From NCBI RefSeq assembly GCF_017355935.1, contig NZ_JAFIQT010000003.1, positions 62,001-126,000 on the forward strand: 64,000 nucleotides of DNA, in the 5' to 3' direction. Of the stretch, positions 1 through 8,870 are shown piece after piece (the first letter of the stretch is position 1; every line of letters begins with the position of its first letter). A model generated the notes under the pieces. It saw nothing but the letters and a program-made list of their open reading frames with translations, was not told where the DNA came from and made no database searches. The DNA comes from Telluribacter humicola. GTDB lineage: Bacteria; Bacteroidota; Bacteroidia; Cytophagales; Spirosomataceae. Both the position numbers and the translations under genes were made by a program.

Positions 1-177
1 CAAAGCTTCATGTACAACCTGCTCGTTCAGGTAGCGGAGGGGTGGGATCATCCATCGCTCTTTCAGATTCCCGGGCAGAGCGTAGTATCTGAGAACTCCC
101 CGGCTTTTTCCTACTCGACCTCGTTAGTTTCTTCCACAGCCGTCGCGGACATCTTTCATCCCCCGTCGGTAGTCTAG
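1..177 (+). CDS. C-terminal end of a truncated gene, unknown product
   Basis: Frame 1 is open from the window edge to a TAG stop at 175-177 and encodes about 58 residues. The residues look protein-like but carry no motif I recognise; the last ones are FHPPSVV. It lies on the same strand as the MbnP/MbnH-like genes, 134 bases upstream. The gap 178-311 shows no convincing promoter or hairpin. It could be the end of another gene of the same locus or an open frame by chance. Confidence 0.35.
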   Translation, partial: QSFMYNLLVQVAEGWDHPSLFQIPGQSVVSENSPAFSYSTSLVSSTAVADIFHPPSVV

Positions 178-311
178 TATCTACTTCTTTTATTTTCTAA
201 ATAAGCACCTGCTGTATAGTAGGCTGTTACGGCTTGTACCGTGACTGACCTATTCATTAGCATCGGGTACTACTTCTATTTATTTCTCATCATTAAATTA
301 CCTGCATTCCC

Positions 312-1145
312 ATGAAAGGTCTTTCATACTCTATTTATAGCTTTTTTGTTGCCTTTACTTTCTCTGCATTTCTACTGGCCTGTAACAACTCCGATGATGT
401 ACCGCCTACGGGTACGGGTGAGGTTACACTAGAATTTGATAATGTAGCCGGCACCAAAAATCTAGTCTTGGGCAGTGGTACTTACCAAAACGCCGCGGGT
501 GAAAGCTTTACCGTAGATATCCTCAATTACTTTGTATCCAATATCAAGCTCCTGCGTGCCGATGGCACCCACTATACCGTACCGCAGGACTCCAGCTACT
601 TCCTGATCCGGGAAGCGGAGCGGGAGTCGCAGTTTGTGAAGCTGAAAAACATTCCGGCCGGAGAATACGTGGGCGTAGAGTTCGTGGTGGGAGTGGATAG
701 CCTGCGTTCGGTATCAGATATCAGCAAGCGTACGGGAGTACTGGATCCAGCCGATGCTTCACACGAAGGCAACAGCATGTACTGGTCCTGGAACTCGGGC
801 TATATATTCCTGAAGATGGAAGGCACCTCCCCCCAGGCTCAAACCGACGCCGCGGGCAATCGCAAATTCAGGTACCATATCGGCGGCTTTGGTGGGTATA
901 GCGCTCCTACATTTAATAATATCCGCACCGTACGGCTTCAGTTTGGGTCTGATAAGGCGCAAGTAAGCCCCGGCTCCTCCCCCGAAATACACCTGCTGGC
1001 GGATATTCTTAAGATCTTTAACGGACCGACTCAGATAAGCCTGGCTACTAACCCGACGGTGATGGTATCTCCCTATTCGACTACCATCGCCAACAACTAC
1101 CTTAACATGTTCAGCTACGACCACATGCACGTTCATAATGATTAG
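312..1145 (+). CDS. MbnP-like copper-binding lipoprotein
   Basis: Probable exported lipoprotein of the MbnP family, which in methanotrophs is the partner of the di-haem enzyme MbnH and binds copper. The N-terminus is a signal peptide with a lipobox ending LLAC (C24), followed by a short polar linker and a beta-rich domain of about 240 residues. The family-like stretch is NSMYWSWNSGYIFLKMEG, with W158 and W160. In characterised MbnP a tryptophan is oxidised to kynurenine by MbnH, so one of these is the candidate. The C-terminus ends His-rich (HMHVHND). It overlaps the next gene by 8 bases, which suggests coupled translation with the cytochrome. Family assignment is by sequence pattern; copper binding is inferred. 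Confidence 0.8.
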   Translation: MKGLSYSIYSFFVAFTFSAFLLACNNSDDVPPTGTGEVTLEFDNVAGTKNLVLGSGTYQNAAGESFTVDILNYFVSNIKLLRADGTHYTVPQDSSYFLIREAERESQFVKLKNIPAGEYVGVEFVVGVDSLRSVSDISKRTGVLDPADASHEGNSMYWSWNSGYIFLKMEGTSPQAQTDAAGNRKFRYHIGGFGGYSAPTFNNIRTVRLQFGSDKAQVSPGSSPEIHLLADILKIFNGPTQISLATNPTVMVSPYSTTIANNYLNMFSYDHMHVHND

Positions 1146-2238
1146 CGATACTATGAATCTTCTTCGTCTTTCCCTCTACGGTATACTGCTTTGTGTTGGC
1201 CTCATCCAGCTGTCCTGCCGGTCGGAGCAGGAGAGCCCGGAGCCGGAGCCGATTACTAAGCCCACCCCTTACACCTGGACCAAGCCCCGCCAATTTCCGG
1301 AGCCGGTGTATGACTTTCAGGCCAATCCGCTGACGGCGGAGGGCGTGGAGCTGGGCAAGTTCCTGTTTTACGACGGTATCCTGTCCCGCAACGGTCTCAT
1401 TGGCTGCGGTACCTGCCACCAGCAGTCCTCGGCCTTTACGCACCACGGACACGACCTCAGCCACGGGGTAGATGACAGGCTGGGCAAGCGAAACGCGCAG
1501 GCCGTGCAGAATATGGCCTGGAGCGCGGTGTTCTTCTGGGACGGGGGCGTCCATAACCTGGACTTCGTCCCCTTCAATGCCATCGAGAATGAGGTGGAGA
1601 TGGACGAAAAGGTCGGGAATGTACTGGATAAACTCCGTAAGAGTCCCGACTATCCGAAGCGGTTCCGATCGGCGTTTAGTAGTGAAGAGATTACGACCGA
1701 GCGTATGATGAAAGCCTTGTCGCAGTTTATGCTCACGATGGTGTCGGCCACTTCGCGCTACGACTACTACACCATGGGTGACGCCTCCGCGCTCAACGCG
1801 CAGGAGCGGCAGGGACTGGCCTTATTTAAGCAGCACTGCAGCTCCTGCCACAGCGGCGAACTATTCACCGACCACAGCTTCCGGAACAATGGCCTCCGTC
1901 CACTCCCCGGCAACGACCTGGGTCGCTTTGACGTTACGCAGGTTGAAGCGGATCGTTATAAATTTAAGGTACCTAGCCTGCGCAATGTAGGCCTTTCGTC
2001 TCCTTACATGCACGACGGGCGCTACTATACCCTGGAAGAGGTACTGGACCACTACACCGACAGTGTATACAGCTCTGCGACACTTGATCCTATCCTTAAA
2101 AATGACACGGGCAAATCAGGGCTGACGCTCTCCCCTACCGACAAACAAGCCATTATAGCTTTCCTGAAGAGCCTGACCGACGAGCAGTTTATCAGGGATC
2201 GTCGTCTGGCTGACCCCGGTATTGGTAATGCATTCTAA
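1138..2238 (+). CDS. Di-haem cytochrome c peroxidase-like protein (MbnH type)
   Basis: Exported di-haem protein of the cytochrome c peroxidase/MauG/MbnH superfamily. It has a lipoprotein-type signal ending LSC (C27), a first haem site CGTCH at residues 90-94 and a second CSSCHS starting at 234. The stretch FKVPSLRNVGLSSPYMHDGR is typical of the second haem domain. Next to an MbnP-like gene, the likely role is oxidation of a residue in that protein rather than peroxide removal. The ATG at 1138 overlaps the upstream stop region; an in-frame ATG at 1153 gives a more typical signal peptide and may be the real start. Confidence 0.85.
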   Translation: MISDTMNLLRLSLYGILLCVGLIQLSCRSEQESPEPEPITKPTPYTWTKPRQFPEPVYDFQANPLTAEGVELGKFLFYDGILSRNGLIGCGTCHQQSSAFTHHGHDLSHGVDDRLGKRNAQAVQNMAWSAVFFWDGGVHNLDFVPFNAIENEVEMDEKVGNVLDKLRKSPDYPKRFRSAFSSEEITTERMMKALSQFMLTMVSATSRYDYYTMGDASALNAQERQGLALFKQHCSSCHSGELFTDHSFRNNGLRPLPGNDLGRFDVTQVEADRYKFKVPSLRNVGLSSPYMHDGRYYTLEEVLDHYTDSVYSSATLDPILKNDTGKSGLTLSPTDKQAIIAFLKSLTDEQFIRDRRLADPGIGNAF

Positions 2239-2279
2239 CAGCGATTTATTCTTAAACTACTAATGATTTCTACGTCGTT

Positions 2280-3218
2280 ATGACTACACATATATCCGTA
2301 TGCACCAGCTATTGGCGCGTACTGCCTCTCCTGTTCACCCTGTTGCTGACGCCGGAGCTTACCTACTCGTGTGATGTGTGTGGCTGCGCCAACGGAGGCT
2401 CTTACTTCGGCATGATGCCTGAGTCGCATCGCGCCATGGCTGGTGTCCGGTACCAGTACCTGCACTTCAATACCCACCCTACCAGCCAGGTACTTCGTAC
2501 CGAGGAAACCTTTCGTATTACCGAACTATACGGCCGGTTCTTTCCGGTACAGCGGGTGCAGGTTCTGGCTTTTCTGCCCTACCGGTTCGACGAGCAGGTG
2601 ACTACCTCGGAGGTAAAGCAGCAGCAGGGCTTTGGTGACGCTACGGTACTTGCTTCCTACAATGTACTCAATAGCTTTATGGATAGCGACGAGTCCCGGC
2701 GCTTCAATCACACACTGCTTGTAGGGGGAGGTATCAAGCTCCCTACTGGTCGCTTCCGCTATGATACAGAGAATCCGCTGGAGGTAGCCAATGCCAATTT
2801 CCAGCCCGGTACCGGCAGCACAGACTTTATAACCAATGCTTTCTATACCCTCACTAAGGACCAATGGGGACTGGCTCTTAACCTTTCAAGGAAATTTAAC
2901 ACTACCAACTCCCAGGGATACCGATTCGGTAACCAATGGTACGGCACCGCCGAGCTGTACCGCACCTTCTTACTCAGTAACCTCTCGCTGGTCCCCCACC
3001 TGGGAGTATATGCGGAACATTCAGCGCACGGTAGCCAGGGTCATAAACTGCTAACCGAAACCGGAGGAAACTTGGTGAACGGCACGGCCGGTGCTACCCT
3101 GTTTGCCAGGCACTGGATGCTGGGAATTACGGCCCAGCGGCCCCTGGCTCAGAACCTGTCGGGTGGACATGTAGTAGCCCGGTCACGGGCTCTGGTGCAG
3201 GTAGCGTGGCTTTTTTAA
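2280..3218 (+). CDS. Outer-membrane beta-barrel protein of the MbnP/MbnH-like cluster
   Basis: A secreted protein of 312 residues with a cleavable signal followed directly by CDVCGC (C31, C34, C36), a possible metal-binding or disulphide motif at the mature N-terminus. The rest has alternating hydrophobic strands and ends in an aromatic residue (VQVAWLF), as outer-membrane barrels do. It starts 41 bases after the cytochrome gene and probably shares its transcript. I infer an outer-membrane channel or receptor for the metal handled by the first two proteins. The substrate cannot be read from the sequence. Confidence 0.6.
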   Translation: MTTHISVCTSYWRVLPLLFTLLLTPELTYSCDVCGCANGGSYFGMMPESHRAMAGVRYQYLHFNTHPTSQVLRTEETFRITELYGRFFPVQRVQVLAFLPYRFDEQVTTSEVKQQQGFGDATVLASYNVLNSFMDSDESRRFNHTLLVGGGIKLPTGRFRYDTENPLEVANANFQPGTGSTDFITNAFYTLTKDQWGLALNLSRKFNTTNSQGYRFGNQWYGTAELYRTFLLSNLSLVPHLGVYAEHSAHGSQGHKLLTETGGNLVNGTAGATLFARHWMLGITAQRPLAQNLSGGHVVARSRALVQVAWLF

Positions 3219-3308
3219 AATACGGTTAATAAAGCGTTCATGGCACGTTTATTGGTTTTTCTTAACTTGCCCGGGTTATTCACCATCCTATATTATATCC
3301 ACTCTTCT

Positions 3309-4529
3309 ATGATTCGTACCCTTTACCTCTTCTGCCTTTTAGTATGTTTAGTTAGTACTGTTACTCCCGCCTCCGCCCAGATCCGGTTTGAAAAAGGCTC
3401 CTGGGAAACCATTAAGGCAAAGGCCAAAGCCGAAAAGAAACTGATTTTTGTAGATGTCTACGCTACCTGGTGCAGCCCCTGCAAGGTACTTGACCGACAG
3501 GTATTCAGTACCAAAGAGGCCGGCGAGAAAATGAACCCCTTCTTTATCAGCTACAAAGTAGATGCCGAAGCCGGCGGACGCCCCCTGGCGCTTCAGTACG
3601 CTGTCAAAGCCTACCCTACCGGCCTCTTCCTGGACCATGAGGGAAAAGTAGTACATCAGTTTGTAGGCTTCCGACCCGTACAGGCCTTTATTGCTGAGGC
3701 CGACCGCGCCTTCCGTACTACCGAAAATGGCCTGGTATATAGTTTATATGAAGAAGCATTCCAGCAAAAAAGAAGAGATTCGGAGTTGCTGCTTATCTAC
3801 TTCAAATTCCGCCGGGTCTACAATCTGCCTACCCACGAACTACTGGAACAGGTACTGGCCGAAACTCCTGCCGACTCACTACAGGTACCCAACTGGCAGA
3901 AGTTCATAGCTCAGAATACGGAGTGGGCCCGGGGCAAAGGCTTTGAGTGGTTGCTAACCCAGAAGGAGGTTCCAAACATCAAAAACAGACTTGAATTCAT
4001 CATCAGCAACACCGTCCGCCAGGCGCAGGAGACAAAAGACCATGACCTGTTCCGACAAACCCTGGCGTATCTGGATGAGATAGTAGAACCAGCTGCCGCC
4101 CGCGAACTGAAAACAAGGTATGAAATAGGTTTTTATACCGAAACCAAAAACATAGATCAGCTGACACGTTCGGCGGAGCGGTACCTTGAGGAGGAAGTAA
4201 GGCCCCACCTTACCGAAGAAACCAGGCAGAATGATCCGGAGGCTTACACCAAAGCTCAGGACCAGCTTACCTCGCTCTGCTGGACCTACGTCAATCACAT
4301 TAAAAAAGACAATCTGTCCAGGATATGTGATTGTATGGCTGATATGATCCGGAAGGAGCAGAACCCACATTTGCTGAATCAGTATGCTTCGCTGCTCTAT
4401 AAGCAGGGGAATAAGCAGGAAGCGATTGAGGCACAGACCCAGGCCGTTGCCCTCGCCCAGAACCTCAGCCCCGAAGAGCTGAAGGATTTTGAAAATACAT
4501 TAAAACAGATGAAGCGTAACAAGTTGTAA
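3309..4529 (+). CDS. Periplasmic thioredoxin-family protein
   Basis: Thiol-disulphide oxidoreductase-like protein of 406 residues with signal peptide MIRTLYLFCLLVCLVSTVTP and cleavage near ASAQ. The thioredoxin fold occupies about residues 25-150, with active site WCSPC (C55, C58) and the cis-proline stretch YPTGLF. The C-terminal 250 residues are helical and repeat-like and end in a TPR-like part (QYASLLYKQGNKQEAIEAQ). I chose the ATG at 3309 because an upstream in-frame ATG at 3240 would place extra residues before a perfect signal peptide. The partner protein is unknown. It stands alone between the copper-like cluster and ffh. Confidence 0.85.
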   Translation: MIRTLYLFCLLVCLVSTVTPASAQIRFEKGSWETIKAKAKAEKKLIFVDVYATWCSPCKVLDRQVFSTKEAGEKMNPFFISYKVDAEAGGRPLALQYAVKAYPTGLFLDHEGKVVHQFVGFRPVQAFIAEADRAFRTTENGLVYSLYEEAFQQKRRDSELLLIYFKFRRVYNLPTHELLEQVLAETPADSLQVPNWQKFIAQNTEWARGKGFEWLLTQKEVPNIKNRLEFIISNTVRQAQETKDHDLFRQTLAYLDEIVEPAAARELKTRYEIGFYTETKNIDQLTRSAERYLEEEVRPHLTEETRQNDPEAYTKAQDQLTSLCWTYVNHIKKDNLSRICDCMADMIRKEQNPHLLNQYASLLYKQGNKQEAIEAQTQAVALAQNLSPEELKDFENTLKQMKRNKL

Positions 4530-4627
4530 TCAAGCTGCTGCCCGGAAGAGTAGCGGCACGAGCTGACAAAAAAGCAGCAAATAGCCTCTACTCCGCACGA
4601 TGTACTTATTCTTCTCACGATTCTTCG

Positions 4628-4635
4628 TAACTTTG
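4628..4635 (+). promoter_or_regulatory. Candidate -7 box of the ffh promoter
   Basis: TAACTTTG matches the Bacteroidota -7 consensus TAnnTTTG. It lies 111 bases upstream of the ffh start in the 217-base gap after the thioredoxin-like gene. No clear TTG element lies at the expected distance, so this is a half match. Confidence 0.35.
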
Positions 4636-4746
4636 TGAGTTAATAGACCTTGATTAGTATAATCAGCAGGTACCTATACACCAGTTCTTAAGGGTGGTAC
4701 CTCTGTATATATCCAACTGATAACCGGGCACTAGCTCAACATAACC

Positions 4747-6069
4747 ATGTTTGAAAGCTTACAAGATAAATTAAATAACGCCTTCCGCACGCTCAAAGGG
4801 AAGGATCGTATATCGGATATCAACGTAGCCGCTACGACCAAGGAAGTACGCCGTGCGCTGGTCGATGCCGATGTAAACTTCAAAGTAGCCAAAGAAATAA
4901 CGGACCGTATCAAGGACAAGGCCATTGACCGGAAGATCCTGATTTCGGTAGAGCCGGGCCAGATGTTCGTGAAGATCGTACAGGAAGAGCTGACCGAACT
5001 GATGGGTGGACAGGCTGAGAGCATCAATATCAAAGGTGACCCGGCGGTAATCCTGATCGCGGGTCTGCAGGGGTCGGGTAAGACTACCTTCTCCGGCAAG
5101 CTGGCCAGTATGCTTAAGAAGCAGGGCCGCAACGTGCTCCTTACCGCCTGTGATATATACCGTCCGGCGGCGATAGACCAGCTCAAGGTACTGGGTGAGC
5201 AGATCGGGGTAGAAGTATACGCCGAACCTGAAAACAAGAATGCGGTAGATATAGCCCAGAACGCGATGGCGCATGCCCGCAAAACCGGCAAAAAGATCGT
5301 GATCGTGGATACGGCGGGACGTCTGGCGGTGGATGAGGTCATGATGCAGGAGGTAGAAAATATAAAGAAGTCTATCAATCCTAGTGAGATCCTGTTTGTG
5401 GTGGACTCCATGACTGGTCAGGATGCTGTAAACACAGCCAAGACCTTCAATGACCGACTCAACTTTGACGGAGTAGTACTGACCAAGCTCGACGGGGATG
5501 CCCGCGGTGGAGCGGCGCTATCTATCCGTCAGATCGTAGATAAGCCTATCAAGTTTATCAGTACGGGTGAAAAAATGGAGGCACTCGATACCTTCCACCC
5601 CGATCGTATGGCGAGCCGTATCCTGGGTATGGGTGACGTGATCTCACTCGTTGAGCGTGCTCAGCAGGCTTTCGACGAAGACGAAGCCAAGCGTATCAAC
5701 GCCAAGATGCGTCAGAACAAGTTTGACTTTGACGACTTTCTGGGCCAGCTACAGCAGATCAAGAAGATGGGTAACGTGAAGGATCTGATTGGGATGATCC
5801 CCGGTATGGGTAATGCCATCAAGGATCTGGACATTGATAACGACTCTTTCAAACCCATCGAGGCTATCATCCAGTCCATGACTAAGAAGGAGCGCGAAAA
5901 TCCGGATCTTATTGACGGCAGCCGCAAGAAACGTATTGCTACCGGTAGTGGTACTTCTATCCAGCAGGTCAATAACCTGCTTAAGCAGTTTGACGAGATG
6001 CGCAGGATGATGAGAAAGATGAATACCATGCAGGCAGCCGGAAAGGTTGGCAAAATGCTCAAAAAATAA
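4747..6069 (+). CDS. ffh: Signal recognition particle protein Ffh
   Basis: GTPase of the signal recognition particle that delivers nascent membrane proteins to the receptor FtsY. All parts are present: N domain (residues 1-95), G domain with P-loop GLQGSGKTT (106-114), DTAGR (188-192) and TKLDGDARGG, and a Met-rich M domain from about residue 325, ending in RRMMRKMNTMQAAGKVGKMLKK-like helices that bind the RNA. The length of 440 is normal. It is followed directly by a hairpin terminator and is probably a single-gene transcript. Confidence 0.97.
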   Translation: MFESLQDKLNNAFRTLKGKDRISDINVAATTKEVRRALVDADVNFKVAKEITDRIKDKAIDRKILISVEPGQMFVKIVQEELTELMGGQAESINIKGDPAVILIAGLQGSGKTTFSGKLASMLKKQGRNVLLTACDIYRPAAIDQLKVLGEQIGVEVYAEPENKNAVDIAQNAMAHARKTGKKIVIVDTAGRLAVDEVMMQEVENIKKSINPSEILFVVDSMTGQDAVNTAKTFNDRLNFDGVVLTKLDGDARGGAALSIRQIVDKPIKFISTGEKMEALDTFHPDRMASRILGMGDVISLVERAQQAFDEDEAKRINAKMRQNKFDFDDFLGQLQQIKKMGNVKDLIGMIPGMGNAIKDLDIDNDSFKPIEAIIQSMTKKERENPDLIDGSRKKRIATGSGTSIQQVNNLLKQFDEMRRMMRKMNTMQAAGKVGKMLKK

Positions 6070-6089
6070 TATTCTTTATATCAAAATAT

Positions 6090-6126
6090 GACCTCCAGGA
6101 CTTTAACCTCTTGGAGGTCTCTTTTT
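6090..6126 (+). terminator. Rho-independent terminator after ffh
   Basis: Inverted repeat GACCTCCA / TGGAGGTC (6090-6097 and 6112-6119), followed by a T-rich run CTCTTTTTAT. It lies 20 bases after the ffh stop and immediately before the next gene. Confidence 0.8.
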
Positions 6127-6130
6127 ATCC

Positions 6131-6595
6131 ATGAAACGTTTTTTTCTACTACTACTTTTTGTGCTGGCTACAAATGGTGTTTTTGCCCAGGCATCGGTAG
6201 GCTACTATCCCTGGAGCGGGCTATTATCAGTTAGTACCAATCCCGAGCGGCCTCTTTGGCTGGATACTCGCGTGCAGACCAACTCACTCTTCAGCAGCCT
6301 TAGCCTGGACTTACTCCCCCTCATCACGATCAAGCGGACCGAAGTAGTGCAGTGGTACGCAGGTGGCGGTCTGCGCCTGAATCCGCTCTACCGTATTGCG
6401 GACAGCAGAGCCAAAGTAATTACGGTAGATGGCTTCTCTATCAATGCTGGGGTACGGGCGGCTCCCTTTGCGGCTAACCGCCGCATCCAGTTTGCCCTTG
6501 AGCTTAACCCTTACGTAAAGGATGACCTGGCCAGCGGAGTACTAAAAACACACTTTGGTATAGTGTACCATTTTGCCAAAAAAGAAAAAGAGTAA
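6131..6595 (+). CDS. Small secreted barrel-like protein, unknown function
   Basis: A 154-residue protein with a clear signal peptide (MKRFFLLLLFVLATNGVFAQ). The mature part has alternating hydrophobic residues, a loop YAGGGLRLNPLYR and an end LKTHFGIVYHFAKKEKE, which fits a small outer-membrane beta-barrel. I do not recognise a named family. It starts 5 bases after the ffh terminator run, so its own promoter or read-through must supply transcription. Confidence 0.6.
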   Translation: MKRFFLLLLFVLATNGVFAQASVGYYPWSGLLSVSTNPERPLWLDTRVQTNSLFSSLSLDLLPLITIKRTEVVQWYAGGGLRLNPLYRIADSRAKVITVDGFSINAGVRAAPFAANRRIQFALELNPYVKDDLASGVLKTHFGIVYHFAKKEKE

Positions 6596-6658
6596 ATTCT
6601 GGGAGTGTTCCCTCTCCTGTTTTTCATTCCTATTTACTTCTACTAGTAGTTTTTGCTG

Positions 6659-6976
6659 ATGAGCTGGTTGTATCTGGTTATCGCCGGACTTTTTGAGATA
6701 GGCTTTACGACCTGTCTGAAGCTTTCCAATAACTTCTCCAACTTCAGGTGGAGTATTGGGTTCGTCCTGTGCATCAGCCTGAGCTTTTATTTTCTGAATA
6801 AAGCCATTCAGCATATACCTATGGGTACGGCTTACGCCGTCTGGACCGGTATTGGCGCGGTAGGTACCGCCATACTAGGTATTGTCCTGTTTCAGGAGCC
6901 GGCTGCCTTCTGGCGCGTGTTCTTTATCACTACCCTGATTGCTTCCCTCGTAGGTTTGAAACTGGTAGCGTCCTAA
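6659..6976 (+). CDS. SMR-family exporter, Gdx/SugE type (guanidinium)
   Basis: Four-helix small multidrug resistance transporter of 105 residues in the inner membrane. It has the SugE/Gdx signature at the start (MSWLYLVIAGLFEIGF), with the proton/substrate-coupling glutamate E13, and the highly conserved GTAYAVWTGIGAVGTAILGI in helix 3. Proteins of this subtype export guanidinium in exchange for protons; EmrE-type drug exporters lack this exact helix-3 sequence. I start at the ATG at 6659; an in-frame TTG lies 6 bases earlier. The 63-base upstream gap holds no guanidine riboswitch that I can recognise. Confidence 0.88.
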   Translation: MSWLYLVIAGLFEIGFTTCLKLSNNFSNFRWSIGFVLCISLSFYFLNKAIQHIPMGTAYAVWTGIGAVGTAILGIVLFQEPAAFWRVFFITTLIASLVGLKLVAS

Positions 6977-6977
6977 A

Positions 6978-7019
6978 ACAAAAAGAGGTGCGGAGCTTTC
7001 GCTCCGCACCTCTTTTTGT
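6978..7019. terminator. Bidirectional terminator between the SMR gene and the S41 protease gene
   Basis: A perfect 19-bp inverted repeat (6978-6996 and 7001-7019) around the loop TTTC, A-rich on the left and T-rich on the right. It can end both convergent transcripts. Confidence 0.92.
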
Positions 7020-7033
7020 GAATATTTACCTGA

Positions 7034-8758
7034 TTACTCTACTTTTTTAGGCAGGTTCAGGCTACTAAAGTCTCCTTTTTCCAGCGCTTCGGCCTTGCTA
7101 AACTGATGCAGGGCTTCGCGATAGATATTATCCATAGGGTTCAGTACCTGATAGATCTCATTGCTCAATCCATCCTTGCGCTGGCGGCCCCATATATAAC
7201 GGCCGATAAGCGCCTTCGTCTGTGCGACGATGATAGGCTTAGAGCGGGCGAGCTCATTATCATTCTGTTTGATACCGGCTTTTGAGGCATCCTGCACCAG
7301 ATCAGCTACCATAGCATCCGTTACATTGAACGTATTGAGGTACTCTTTGAAGGTCATCTTCTCGAGCTTTTTCTGATTCGCGCTGGTGTAGCGAAGCGCA
7401 TAGTCACGTATGATGTTCTTGGCGTAGAGCTCAAACAGGAACTTGCTGTTCATGCTGGTATCACGGGGCACGAATATATCCGGCATAATACCACCGCCAC
7501 CGTATACCACGCGTCCGCCTTCGGTCTTGTACCGCAGCTTCGGATCAAACTTGATACTATCCTGTACGAATAGTTCACCACTCTCAAAGCGCTTCTTCAT
7601 ATCCTTCTCATACTCATCTCCCTTACCCAGTTCGTACGGTTTCTGAATACTGCGTCCGCTTGGGGTAAAGTAGCGTGAGATAGTCAGGCGTAATTCAGAA
7701 CCATCCGAAAGTTTTACCGGCATCTGCACCAATCCTTTTCCAAAGCTACGACGGCCCACTACCAGCGCCCGGTCATGATCCTGCAGGGCTCCTGCCACGA
7801 TTTCAGAGGCGGAAGCGCTTCCTTCATCAACCAGTACTATTACCGGTCCCTCTTCAAACATACCCGTAACATGAGCGCGGGTCTGACGGTCAAAGCGGCT
7901 GTCTTTTCCATCGGTATACACCAGCAGCTTATTACCGGCTATCATTTCGTCGGCAATACTGGTAGCGCGCTCCATGTACCCACCGGGATTACCACGCAGG
8001 TCAAGTACCAGCTTTTTCAGACCGCTGGCTTTTAGTGACGACAGCGCGTTCTTAAACTCATCATAGGTAGTTTCGGAGAAGCGGCTAATCTTGATATAAC
8101 CAATTTCTTCATCCACCATATAAGCGGCATCTACTGAGTAGGTAGGTATACGGTCACGTTTTACGTTAAATACCATGTCTTTAACGCCCGTACGGCCTAT
8201 CTCCAGCTTCACTTCGGTACCACGGCGGCCGCGCAGCATCTTAAACACCTTGGCGTTGGTAACACCGGGCCCGGAGAGCGGCTCGCCGTTTACTTTCAGT
8301 ATCCGGTCACCGCTTTGTATACCCGCCGCTTCCGAGGGGCCTCCGCTTAGCGGAGTCACTACAAATACAGTATCATTATACAGATTAAACTCTACCCCGA
8401 TACCATCAAAGCCTGACTCCAGCTGTGACCGGGCCGCAGAGGCTTCGTCAGCATTGAAATAGGTAGTATGGGGATCAAGCTTCTCAAGCATTTTCTCAAT
8501 GGAATAATCTACCAGCTGGTCTGTATTGACAGAATCCACGTAGTTATTCTCAATCAGCATCAGTACTTCTCTGAACTTGGCGTAGCCTTTGGCTACATCG
8601 GTCAACTTCCTTCCTCCACTAAAAAAAGTAGCTCCCAGCAGCATTCCGGCCGCCATGGTAATACTAAGAATAATGGGCAAACGTACTACTGTACGTGAAT
8701 TCTGAACAGGTTTTTCGGGTGTAGGTTCGTTCATGCGGTCTTCCTTTCCTTGCGTCAT
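7034..8758 (-). CDS. C-terminal processing protease, S41 family
   Basis: Membrane-anchored periplasmic serine protease of the CtpA/Prc type. After a short cytoplasmic N-terminus comes one membrane helix (about residues 27-50), then a helical part, a PDZ domain (about 115-200, with FDGIGVEF), and the S41 core. The core carries the catalytic serine in GSASASE (S316) and the catalytic lysine in FGKG (K341), the usual 25 residues apart. The C-terminal 180 residues extend beyond the core. A GTG two codons upstream is also in frame; I prefer the ATG at 8758. It converges on the SMR gene across a strong terminator. Confidence 0.93.
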   Translation of the reverse strand: MTQGKEDRMNEPTPEKPVQNSRTVVRLPIILSITMAAGMLLGATFFSGGRKLTDVAKGYAKFREVLMLIENNYVDSVNTDQLVDYSIEKMLEKLDPHTTYFNADEASAARSQLESGFDGIGVEFNLYNDTVFVVTPLSGGPSEAAGIQSGDRILKVNGEPLSGPGVTNAKVFKMLRGRRGTEVKLEIGRTGVKDMVFNVKRDRIPTYSVDAAYMVDEEIGYIKISRFSETTYDEFKNALSSLKASGLKKLVLDLRGNPGGYMERATSIADEMIAGNKLLVYTDGKDSRFDRQTRAHVTGMFEEGPVIVLVDEGSASASEIVAGALQDHDRALVVGRRSFGKGLVQMPVKLSDGSELRLTISRYFTPSGRSIQKPYELGKGDEYEKDMKKRFESGELFVQDSIKFDPKLRYKTEGGRVVYGGGGIMPDIFVPRDTSMNSKFLFELYAKNIIRDYALRYTSANQKKLEKMTFKEYLNTFNVTDAMVADLVQDASKAGIKQNDNELARSKPIIVAQTKALIGRYIWGRQRKDGLSNEIYQVLNPMDNIYREALHQFSKAEALEKGDFSSLNLPKKVE

Positions 8759-8870
8759 AATCACTTGCTTCCATTCTTTAATAATTCCTTAACGAGAAAT
8801 ATAAGGAATTCGTTGCGAAAAAAACAGGTTATTGGTCCTGCACCTGACCAAATTCTATTTGGCTCGCAGC

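Noticed and set aside
6596-6658. A guanidine riboswitch before the SMR/Gdx gene.
   Set aside because: The 63-base gap has no paired ACGR loops or ykkC-like structure that I can see.
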